Positions 54,297 through 64,000 of a DNA stretch of 64,000 nucleotides are shown here, one piece after another; position 1 is the first letter of the stretch; the number at the start of each line of letters is the position of its first letter. The notes below the pieces were generated by a model that did no database searches, was not told the DNA's origin, and was given only the letters and a program-made list of their open reading frames with translations. The translations under genes were made by a program, and so were the position numbers. Source of the DNA: Oidiodendron maius Zn (taxonomy: Eukaryota; Ascomycota; Leotiomycetes; Myxotrichaceae). The DNA is taken from positions 1,736,001 through 1,800,000 of the forward strand of contig KN832872.1 in NCBI GenBank assembly GCA_000827325.1, in the 5' to 3' direction.

Positions 54297-57200
54297 ATTC
54301 GAATAGTGCTCGCACGCTTCGGCCAGAGTTACCTTCTGGGAAGTTGCTTCAAACTCAAACTGTCCTTAACAGAGCATTTCTCTCCATTGTTATAGAACGC
54401 CCAAGGGCAGGGAGATTATTCGCAGGGAAGCCATGCGCTCTGGGATGTTGTCAGGCTTGTACGAGTGCTGAGTAAGAAGGCTTGGGACCAAAGCACAAAA
54501 AGGGCAAGTGTTCGGTAAAGCGGCGGGGAATTCTCCTTGTCCTCTGGTGCTCCTCGGTTACAGGGGCTGAATCAGCCTTCTTTCAGCATATCTGCACGTC
54601 GCATCTGTGCGAGCTTCTAAACATATCTCAGCCTCATCTCCCCTTATTTGAAAGCAGGATTGCGAACCAGTTTAATATTGCCGACCCAATAGGAGACAGA
54701 GATGAAGTGGTAAATCTCTCTCGTATATGCGCAAGTGTTAGTTTAATCAACTGTTCAAGGTCTAAGTTATGTCACTTTCAGTGCTGACTAGAGATATCGT
54801 ATAAATTCAGCCAACACATAGTCACATTTATATCTTCACGTTGCCCGTTGCCTCTTCATTTGCTGAAACTCCGTTAACTCCTAGCCTTAGGAAACGTAGC
54901 CACCTCGACTGCATAGTAGCATCCCCATGCAATTCACCACCACACCCTAGTATGACAATGCATACGTTAGAGAATGTAAGCTTTTATTCAATGATGTCAG
55001 CAGATCTTACTGGATGAAGCAAATTTAGTATACTCCTACGTTGATAAATATACAGCATGGCGATGATAGGCCCGCGCATTTTTGTCCTTTCCGCATTCCC
55101 TTTCCGACATACCCTCGCCTACATCAGCCTTGATCCGCAACTCTAAAACGCTGACTGATCGAGGATGCGAGATTTGTGGAGGCAATTCATGCTCTGTGAC
55201 CATTGGTATGCAACTGTCATGTCGTAGCTTCGTCAGGAAGCTATGAGGGGAGGAGGCACTCTTGCCAACGTATTCGCACTGCGCGTTACAGACAGTGACT
55301 ACTTCCGGTTGCAATCTGCCTGCGTATCTGTCGCTACTTATAAGGTAGCTTTTGCGACTAGTGAAGGTGGTGGGGCCTACATGATGACCACAGTCGAGTC
55401 CAGGCCAGGCTGCTGAACTGGGCAATGAAAGATCAAAGACGAAACTGTGGATCGATTCTACATGAATGAGAAACAACAGATGATTCAAGTCTTGATTTGA
55501 TAATGCAGATATTGTAAAATTATATATACCATGTCTTCAAATATTTGCATCTTTGAACAGTTACATACAGTTTTGCCCAAAAATATCCTGAGCAGCGTAG
55601 TTCCCAAGCCCAACTCCATATCCAATGCTCGTGGGCATAAGCAGCACCAAGCAGTAGACTTCATCTTCGGTTCCTAAGCCCACGAGTCCTCTCTCCTGTT
55701 TGTTCTAAATTTCCCCGTCCGGGTGGCCAGGGCGATAAAGTCATTGTATTGGTAATATCCCCTTTCCATCGCCGATTCGGCCCAACCAGCTTATCTCAGA
55801 ACTAACCGCTCAGGCTGCTGACCGCCCTCCACTGGGCTTGTGATTGGGTTCAGATTACGTTTTAATTTAATATAAAAATACGAAAGATATAGGGAAAGCT
55901 GGTGTCCAATAGAAGGCGGCAGTGTGGTGGGACCCCTAAATTCGGACGTGGAGTAGTCGCTTTCCTTTGACATCAACTCTGCTCAGTTCGTTGCTTACAC
56001 TGCGAAGCTGTTAAGAGATTACAACAAGAAAATACAGTCCATGCTTCTCCTATGTCGCTGGAAGACTGACATCTTCTTTTCCAATTGCACTGTCTTGCGA
56101 TCATTGCATAGGGTACACCCTCCGGCGATTAGGTATAGAAGCCGTCCTATCGTTATTTCAGAGTAATGAACAAAATTCTTGTGCAGGTCCTATAGATGTA
56201 CTTACGGAACGTCTAATTACATCATTTAACCGACTATTAACTTTCGGCATCTCCTGTGTCTGATTTCTCCTTCACATTCACCGAACCTACTCTTTTATTG
56301 GCATTCGCGAGTGAGATCACACAGGTCGTCATTAACACATCAATTGCGATGATAATGGAATGCCCTAGTACCATTCTGCAGCTCCAGAACCCGACATGAC
56401 ACCGGTTTTCCAGTTTATCGACAGATGTTTCTCGCCAAAAGGCGTTCCTACTATGCAACCATAATATCAAGTCGATTGGTTAACTCAGCCCGTTTAAGAT
56501 TGAAGATATGAGCGCTCAAACACGGATAATAGCGATTACGAATGAACCGAGGATGGTGAACTGCACTATCAGCTGAATACAAGACCGATACTGTAACGTG
56601 GACGCTCAAGATTTCGTACCATGCGGAAGAGAAGGGAGATGGAAAACTCAGGTATAATCACAATGGCTTTGGGATTCGCGTGTAATTATGATTTAATCTA
56701 TCTTACTTATGAGATTCCCTAAGGTGAGCTTAACATACCCAAGCAACGATCGGGGGAAATTATGCTATCATGGATTTGGTGAGAGCGGCCACGATTTTGG
56801 AAATCCCAGATTAACTAATCATCACATGGCAGAAGAGCATACTGGGCTATAATTATCGGATTTGTTTCAGGCGTTGGTCGCAAGCAAGTACTCGGGCTTT
56901 CGGGACATATCAGGACTGCTATAGCACGACACATGCATTGATTTGTTCCTGACTAGAAACTTCCACCAATTGTTCCTTCATCGTGTCACCTATTAATGGT
57001 ATTTGAATTGAAGCTTCGGCATGTTGAGCCTCACTTCGACACCCCACTTTCCCATCTCTGCATTGTGTATGCTCAGCAGACCCAAGCTTTCGGCAATAAA
57101 GTTGTGCGGTCGGGCCGGTGCGATTTAGCGATGAGATCGCGAAGTCGTAGGGCGAATCAGCACCTCCAATCCCACGGTCTTCAGCCACAATCCAGCCTAG

Positions 57201-57731
57201 CCCGACATTTTAGGTTTTGGTTTTCCTGTCAGTTGAGATCGCGGAGTCGCACAGTCCGCGAATGAGCGTGCTGTGCCTTCGGGCGTCCAGGTCAGCGGTG
57301 GCAGACGCGCAATAGAGACCTTCCTATTCATGTCGGGCACATGATATGATTCACTGGGCACTACGCGAAAGCGCAGTTCTAGGCAACTTCCCATACGGTG
57401 CAAGATTGGCAATTGTGGCCACTGATATCCAGCTTTCGCTTGCACGATACATGCAGGGCTACTGTACGGAAACATTTTCGATAGCGGACGGTACCTGAAC
57501 AGAGACAAGTATGAGACTATGGATGTGGGATTGGATGAGGCTGGGCAGGAGCTTTCAGCTGCGCCCTCTATCCCGAGGATATGTATATAATCGGGGAGTT
57601 GTCCCCTCTTAAAAAGGGGCTTTCAATCCATTCCAGTAACACTTGATTCAGTTGCGCTTCAAAGCATCTTCCCTCATATACCCATATTTCCTTCACAGTA
57701 TATATCTTTTTTACCCTTACAAAAACTCAAG
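54297..57731. other. Gene-free 3.4 kb stretch
   Basis: No recognisable coding sequence, RNA gene or mobile element. The longest open frame (55036-55488, minus, 150 codons) shows no motif, signal peptide or bias that I can support. The left end is the promoter of the minus-strand factor gene, the right end the cutinase promoter with a TATA-like GTATATAATC near 57583, about 150 bp before the cutinase start. Composition shifts locally between AT-rich and mixed. Confidence 0.45.
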
Positions 57732-58517
57732 ATGCTCACCTCAATCCTCACCCTCTCCCTTGCCGCTGTGGCTTCTGCTATGCCAGTTGCCCTCTCTCCC
57801 CGGGCTACTTGCTACAGTGGTGTCTATGTCATTGCTGCCAGAGGCTCTGATGAGGATCCCGGTTTTGGTGCCACTGCCCCCGTTGTCAGCGGTGTTCTCG
57901 CCGCCATTCCGAACTCTGGCTCTGTTGCCGTTGTCTACCCCGCCTCGGTCCTTGACCCTCTGTATCCAACCTCAGTGACTGATGGGATCAATGACTTAAT
58001 ATCCTTGGTCAATGCCTATGTGAGCTCCTGCAGTGGCAAGATCGTCCTTGTTGGCTTCAGCCAGGGAGGAAATGTCATTACCGATGCCCTTGCCGGAGGC
58101 GTTGACAAGCCAACTCCTCTCCCAGCCAGCACTGTTGCGCATAGTGAGTCTTATCAAGCGTGAAGAATAGTAAACGGTAAAATTCTAACGCATGTACAGT
58201 CTCCGCCATCACCGTCTTTGGTGACCCAACCTTCACGCACGGTCAGTCTTTCGATGCTGGAACCGACACCACAACTGATGGCGTGAGTTCATCTCTCTCC
58301 TCTGCATAAATTAGGCTAACTTCAAGCCTAGATCTTCGCCCGTGAGGAAGGCGGTGCCTCTCTCGCACTCCTGAATACCTATGCTTCCAAGATCCAGAGC
58401 TACTGCGACACGGGAGACATCTACTGCGCGTCCGGAGATGACTCTAGCGCTCACTCCGAGGAGATCCCAACCTGGGGCAACGCCGCTATTAGCTTCATTG
58501 TTAGTAAGAGCACGTAA
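57732..58517 (+). CDS. Secreted cutinase (CE5 family)
   Basis: This serine esterase cleaves plant cutin and similar polyesters and is secreted. Three exons (57732-58143, 58200-58282, 58332-58517) give 226 residues. A signal peptide (LTLSLAAVASA) is followed by a short propeptide-like part and CYSGVYVIAARGSDE. The nucleophile elbow is VLVGFSQGGN with Ser110. Asp194 lies in C190-DTGDIY-C197 (a disulfide loop with the acid) and His206 in SAHSEEIPTWG, completing the triad. CE5 also includes acetylxylan esterases; the GFSQGG elbow and size fit either, and cutinase-like is the broader name. There is no binding module. The TATA-like box and 3' AT-rich end make a compact gene. Confidence 0.92.
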
Positions 58518-59264
58518 GGACTCACTTAGGGGAAATTTGGTGAGGAGTTGAAAAATATATTATAATCCACTTGAACATTCTGTACGATCCTATCTTATGG
58601 GCTTTTGACTTCGAAAAGAGGTATGGAAGAAGCTGATGAACCCCCATCGAGGTTGGACTTGAAGTTACAGAGACATTATTGGCTGGAGCAATTATAGGAC
58701 ATGCCCAGTTTCAATATCTGTTGAAGTAGGGTGGAAATAAGATATTCTTCAGCCTTACACCTCCTGTTGCTGTCGCGATCCCTATTCAAGGTTCTCAATA
58801 TCTCGCTTAGATATTCCCTGTCGTGCCTATCTCCTTCTCCACTGTGCTCTGAAAGATAGGAATGGCATTCAAGTTACATAGGAAATGTGCTTGATAATAA
58901 AGGGGCACATTTCTCGGACCAGAGAATGCGTCACTTATATGTGCCGATGGTCAAGTAGATAGGAGGGGAATTTTTAGTCGATCGTGACGATGTCGTTCAA
59001 TCCTTGCGTGGCCGGTGCGTCAACCGGCATACCCATGATATTGTCTGTGCGACCACAGCTACCCTAGAAGACGCTTTGACTATCGGAGAATAAATGTAGA
59101 ATTAGGGACGCTAAATTGAGCCCGGGAGATTCAAAAATGAAAATGCTCCCGATCTTGAATCACGGTCTACACTCTGTTCCAAGCAAAAGGGCAGCATTCA
59201 GTCAGTGATAGTGCTGGGCATGAGGGAAAAATTGTTACTATCTATACCATTGTTGTAAGACTAT
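58518..59264. other. Intergenic between convergent genes
   Basis: About 750 bp between the cutinase stop and the end of the phosphatase gene. No gene, RNA or repeat was recognised. Confidence 0.45.
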
Positions 59265-60823
59265 CTATTGAACAACAAATTGTTCAGTATGGGACTTATA
59301 CAACACAGAGGTATCTAGAATTTCACCCGTCGATGATCTGATGAAGTCAACCTGCAGATTAGTAGTGTCCAAGAAGGTTACTGTGGCGTAGCTAAAATCA
59401 TCAGCGTACGCAAAGGCATTAAACGACACGTTGCTCCCAACAGAACTCAGGCCTTCGATGTTGCCTGCACCACCTGCAACAATATACATGGGGGCTGCAG
59501 GGTCATTCAGGCCGTTGGGATCAGCAATGCTGTTGTTCGCGGGCATGAAGCGTTGGGAGTTGTGCACGTGACCGAAGATGGCCAAGTCGACGCCGTACTT
59601 GTACAGGAGAGGCTCGAAAGCGGTCTGGCAGGGACCACAGCTGTTGTCGCTTCCTCCCGTGGAGTACCACGGGCGGTGACCACCGACGATGAGCCAGGGG
59701 GTGACGGTGCGGTCGACAGAAGCCAAGTCAGCCTCGAGGAATTCCAGCTGCTGGTTTGTGGCGCCGAAGGGGCCACTGTTCAGGCCTGCTGATCCCCCTG
59801 GAGCATCAGGAGCGTTGGCAAAATCAGTCTCTGTGTCGAACATGACAACGTGGACCATTCCGTACTCGAAGGAGTACCAGAAAGGGGGATTGGCGAGCAT
59901 TTGGGCCTTGTTGGCGTTAACCTTGGCGGTATTATCAGAGGAGACAGACGAGAACGCTGTAGGCATCGTCCGGCCGAATCGGTTCATGAAGTCCGTGAAG
60001 TTCTTCTGGCCGGTGGGACACAGGCCAGTGGTCCAGTCGAGCTCCTCGCAATCGGCTTCGTGGTTACCTGGGCTGGCCATGTAGGCCTTGCGGCCGGCGA
60101 TGGGGGCTAGCTGGTCGTAGAATTGCTCCAGGATGGCCTCATAAGCATCCACTTCGTCCAAGAGATTCTTAGGCTTGAGATACCAGTCGTCAGCATATCC
60201 CAAGTCACCTGGGTGCAAGACCACTTCGTAGCTGTCGATGTTCTGGGCAAGTCGACCAATTGTAGTGTGATTGAGCGACGGATCGATTGATGGGATGGTG
60301 TCTCTCTTGGTCGCATCTGTTACTGTAAAGCCATCCTCTCCGTAAACCCCTAGGTCAATGACTGCGCTCATGGCGAAGGGGGTTTTGTCACCAGCCAAGC
60401 GGGGGCTGAAGAAGTGCTCGACGCTGGAATTTGTCGATACGATCTTATAATAGTAAGTGGTGGCAGGAGCCAGACCAGTCAGAGCAACTGCGTTAGAATA
60501 CGTCCGAGAGGTAGAATAAGTGGCTGATGTGGTCGAGCAGGCTTGCAAATTAAGATTCTCACTTGTCGTGCCATACTGAACGCAGGGTTGGGTCAGCTGC
60601 TCGTAAGTGTTCCAGCCAACGGAAATGGCTAGAGATTATTCATGTTAGGACGAATATAATCTGTGCTTAATTACAATTTCCACTCACAATTGGGACCATT
60701 GATGGCAATGCGCTGCTGGACAGGAGTGGTCAGATCAGCAGGCTTTGGTGGGTAGCTGGCGCCAGCCATCACACAAGCCCCAAGAACCGGCAGCGCCTTA
60801 GCGCGAGCGAAAAATGCGTTCAT
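59265..60823 (-). CDS. Secreted purple acid phosphatase
   Basis: A two-metal phosphoesterase that frees phosphate from organic esters at acid pH outside the cell. Two minus-strand exons (60688-60823 and 59265-60628) give 499 residues; the intron is GTGAGT to CTCTAG. The N-terminus has a hydrophobic segment (ALPVLGACVMAGASYP) that fits a signal peptide. A fibronectin-like domain follows (ISVGWNTYEQLTQPCVQYG, PATTYYYKI). The catalytic domain has metal motifs SAVIDLG, GDLGYADDWY, GNHEADC, VGGHRPWYSTG and FGHVHNSQR. Several N-x-S/T sites suggest glycosylation (NSSVEHF, NHTT, NNS, NVS). Phosphate-starvation control is usual for this family; no site was looked for in detail. It lies downstream of the MurQ-kinase gene in the same direction. 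Confidence 0.93.
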
Positions 60824-61881
60824 TATGAGAGCAGGTATTGGCGACGTCTATTATCACAGCCAAGTGATTCTAGACGACTTCTAGACGATTTCCCGACTGG
60901 AAGAGAAAAGCATCGCAATAGCAGAGGATCGCCATTGAGTATTTAACCTTGCGGCAGCCACATGCCGGGCCACTCCCATGGCGAATGCAGCTACCGACCT
61001 TCTGTATTCTCGCCCACCTGCCCTTGTGGCACGAAGGCCGCGTCTCAGGCGGGACTCGTGGGCATAACGATTGGCGCTTGCATACTATCAGCTCTGGCCG
61101 GGTCTGTCTGAACAGGCCAAATAGCGCTCGGAGAATAGGAGACCCATCGACGATCCTGCCCCGTTAGCCTGATACACCTGCCACTTCCCGCCTTCCCGCA
61201 AGATTTTGGCCGTTTCGGTGCTGACATGAGTGCTCATAGCCTCGGCTAACTTAGTTATCAGGGGGATTCATCAGGGGTAAGTCACGTGTGCCGGGGCAGC
61301 CCATGCCTCGAGATTCGTGGCCAGAGGATGCGATGCGATGTGCAACATAAAAAAAGGCTGGTCAGCTTAATGCACCTCTACCAGTTAGTGTCGCATCAAG
61401 AGCCAGATCACTAGAATGTAACTGCCAATTCCTCATGAGGACTATTGCAACCCGAGAGAAACTTTTATTAGCCAATTATTCGGCCACGAAGCACCAGTGG
61501 GGTTCGCCGGCACACATACTCAGGTAGGAAAGTCTCCGGAAGAGGGAGCGTGAAGCACGTGAAGAAAAATCTCGGGCAACCCGCGAACGCTCGTAGTACT
61601 GCAGCCTCGTCCTCAAATCCACATTTAGCCGGCTCATATATGAATCTAGAAGAGAGTCCTGCTTCAGAACGTATATTGGGTTTGGAATTACACACGACAT
61701 CTCTAATTTGCAGCAGATATCAATTTAGTGCATGGTTCGCGGCGGAGATTGGCAGCAGATGGATGCAGAAAGAGTTGCTACCAGAGTACACTTCAGGTGC
61801 CTCCTTTATTACCCTATTTCACTCTCAGGAAAATATGCCTGTTTTATAATGCGAATAATACATGAATTGGCATAGTATATT
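60824..61881. promoter_or_regulatory. Upstream region of the acid phosphatase gene
   Basis: About 1.06 kb. It holds the phosphatase promoter and the 3' end of the MurQ-kinase fusion. A CACGTG occurs near 61285 (GTCACGTGTG); a CACGTG core of this kind can be a Pho4/NUC-1-type site, which is only suggestive. No gene was recognised. Confidence 0.45.
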
Positions 61882-64000
61882 TTAGAGTAGATACCCTGCA
61901 GCACTGATTACTGGTTCACCAATCGTCTGTATATATCCGAACTGCCTGCCCATGGAAGACAGTCCTCCCAAAACCATGCGCCGGTAAGTCTCATTCTGCA
62001 TCAACCCCCCAGCCAAAATCAAGGCTGAGCTGGCTGAATCAATCTGCTGACGGTCTATCAACAAATTTGAAATGTGCACCAGATATTTGCTGCCGTTTTC
62101 CACAATGGCCTTTGCTTTGTCGTTGTCGAAGCTTTCATCTAAAACAATTCTCGAAACGCCAGCGATCTTTCTCTTTGTCGCTGATGCGTCTTGCTGGGAG
62201 CCATGATCGGACGTCAATATCCGATCTAGCAAATTGACAGGATTACCTGCCTCTATGTCTATTCCGAAATGTTTGAAAATCTTTTCCGCCAGAGAATCAA
62301 CCTTGTTAACACCTTTGTCGGTCCGTGATTGTAGGTTCAATCCATCTGCCGCTTCTAGAGCGAACCTCAGCCCTTCGCGGCCGAGGCCATAACCCGAACC
62401 ATCATCTCCGAGGAGGCTGCCCCATCCTCCACTTCGTCCGGTGCGGATGAAATGGTCTCCTTCTCGCTTGTAGCTCATAGCAACTGATCCTGTTCCCACA
62501 ACAAGGACGATTACGGAATTAAAGGTGTGCCTGCTTGCGGATGGACCGACAAGCAAGTCCAGGTCCGATGAAATTCTGAGACTATCATTGATAGGTCTGT
62601 TAAAAAGTTTGATTACTGCAGAATTTACTACATCGGCCACTTTTGGACGATCATATCCTGCTAATCCAATCCAAATGGCTTTAAAGTGGACTAATGTAAA
62701 ATGTTTGCCTTTTGTGGCCGAACAGGAATCCACGGCTCTCTGGACGGCAAGCGAAATGGCTGAGATGGCACTATCAATGCCAACACTGGACCTAAGTTAA
62801 AGTTAGCTTTTTACGCCTCAAGTTAGAAACCTTTCATACACATTGCACTCTCCAGCTTCGCCTCTGCCTTCTTGGCCATTTGGCCCTAAGAGAACTGCTG
62901 CGCATTTACTGCCACCACCATCAACACACAAGACAAAGTTGTTGGATAAATCTCCATTCGTGCCAAGGGAATCTGACGCAGCGACTTTTTTTTGTTTCAG
63001 AACTTTCGCTAGGACCCCTCCAGCAGCCTCCAGTCGTCCAGCTGCTTCGTGGCTAGGAAGATCGAGCAGAATTGTCGCAACCGCAAGTTTCACACTTCCC
63101 TTGCATTTTTCGAGTAAAAGATCTAGCTCTTCATCTGATTCCGGGCTGGATGACCCACAAATGGTTCGAATTATGTTTCTCGCCCTTTGTTGAAGTTTCT
63201 TGTTTGTGGCTTTGAGATCAATCATCTGAGTAAAGTCAGCCGTTGCTCCGCAACTCGAATAGTTATTTGTTTACCATATTTCCGTATGTCTTTCCGACTT
63301 TTATCATTAGACCGGTACTTATCATATTCAGAACCAGTTTTGTTCCAGTCCCTGCTTTCATTCTCGTACTTCCTGTCACTACCTCTGGTCCAGTGACAAT
63401 ACTAATCATGTAATCTACATTTCCACTTTGGCTCATTGTAGATGGTTCGGAGCACGCAACTCCAATAGTTGTACATCCTAGCGATTTGGCAAACTCCAAA
63501 CAGCTCAGTACGTACGGAGTTCGTCCAGAGGCTGCAATTCCAATCAGTGAATCGCAGTCCGGGTTCAGATTTAGTGCCGTCAAATCGTCCCTGGCTGCTG
63601 AGACATCGTCCTCAGCGCCCTCTTGCGCATGACGCAAAGCATCATCGCCTCCCGCAATGAGTGCGACAAATTGTTCACTTGACGCCGAATATGTTGGGGG
63701 AATTTCTGAGGCATCTAAAACGCCCAAACTTCGAGATCTATCAGCTAGGGACGCCTTGACAAAACAATAGACGAGTTTGGCACTTACCGACCACTTGTTC
63801 CGGCGCCAACATACACAACTCTCCCTCCCTTACGAACCAGTGGCTCTAAGGCGTCGATCGCTTGTGCTATAACTGGGATGCATTTCTGGACCGCAGTCGT
63901 GACTGTAGAGTCTTCCTCGTTGAGGATCCGACACAGTTCCACCGTCTCGACTTGGTCGATGTTATTGCTATTGGAATTCCTTCCCTCAGTCTGAAGACCT
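61882..64000 (-). CDS. MurQ-like SIS etherase fused to a BadF/BadG-type sugar kinase, partial
   Basis: This is a two-domain cytosolic protein whose start lies beyond the window. Four minus-strand exon parts (63788-64000, 63275-63728, 62840-63225, 61882-62791) give 653 residues. The N-terminal domain is MurQ-like: LQTEGRN, VVYVGAGTSGRLGVLDASE, GIAASGRTPYV, VTGSTRMKAGTGTKLVLNM and a helical linker MIDLKATNKKLQQRA. In bacteria MurQ opens MurNAc-6-phosphate to GlcNAc-6-phosphate and lactate. The C-terminal domain is an ATPase/N-acetylglucosamine-kinase type: FVLCVDGGGSKCAAVLLG, GLAGYDRP, VLVVGTGSVAMSY, SLLGDDGSGYGLGREGLR and ALILAGGLMQN. All phosphate-binding motifs look intact. The fusion links a lactyl-ether or SIS step with sugar phosphorylation; fungi make no MurNAc, so scavenging of bacterial wall sugars is an inference. 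Confidence 0.92.

Noticed and set aside
55036-55488. 150-codon minus-strand open frame
   Set aside because: No signal peptide, domain or conserved pattern that I can support. It may deserve an RNA check but not a gene call.
1-64000. Biosynthetic gene cluster around the DHA2 pump
   Set aside because: No polyketide synthase, peptide synthetase, terpene cyclase or typical tailoring set is present in the window.

Overview
The window is nuclear DNA of a filamentous ascomycete (Pezizomycotina). Most genes carry one to four short GT-AG introns of roughly 45-180 bp, often with CTAAC/CTGAC-like branch points. Intergenic spacers are moderate and there is no operon structure. Several families are fungus-specific: DUF1996, fungal-type transcription factors, cutinase, GH128 and Zrg17-type CDF transporters. 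The hypothetical proteins look like those common in Leotiomycetes, but that placement is a weak inference. No CRISPR, rRNA, bacterial feature or intact transposon was seen.

Layout. 1-6.7 kb holds the 3' end of a secreted aspartic protease, an isochorismatase-family hydrolase, a dead DHA1 drug-transporter gene, a glutathionyl-hydroquinone-reductase-type GST and a convergent Asp/Glu/hydantoin racemase (DCG1 type). 6.7-11.4 kb holds a degenerate tRNA-Ser-like sequence, aprataxin (HNT3), a broken ankyrin gene and a 648-residue unknown protein built of about 70-residue repeats. 12-20 kb holds a DHA2 efflux pump, a gene-free 2.7 kb stretch, then two secreted proteins (DUF1996 and a GH128 glucanase) whose upstream regions share the 10-mer ATCGGTCCGA, a CGG-N-CCG palindrome core. 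20-32.8 kb is mostly housekeeping: MGM1 dynamin, DUG3 glutathione-degrading amidotransferase, Zrg17 zinc transporter, a two-helix membrane protein, two unknowns and a cystinosin-like PQ-loop transporter. 33-38.4 kb is a tandem family of F-box-like proteins with one intact and two decayed copies. 39.5-50.5 kb holds the mitochondrial aspartate/glutamate carrier AGC1, a mitotic B-type cyclin and a regulator with a C-terminal Zn2Cys6 cluster. 51.6-64 kb holds a frameshifted cupin, a fungal-type transcription factor without a zinc cluster, a cutinase, a purple acid phosphatase and a MurQ-etherase/sugar-kinase fusion that runs off the window end.

How genes may work together. DUG3 and the GST both touch glutathione. 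AGC1 and MGM1 are mitochondrial. Protease, DUF1996, GH128, cutinase and acid phosphatase form a secreted set. The 1.2-6.7 kb block (hydrolase, transporter relic, GST, racemase) could be the remains of a small catabolic cluster, which is inference. Exon boundaries were set by hand from splice signals, reading frame and remembered family sequence; all should be confirmed with RNA data.
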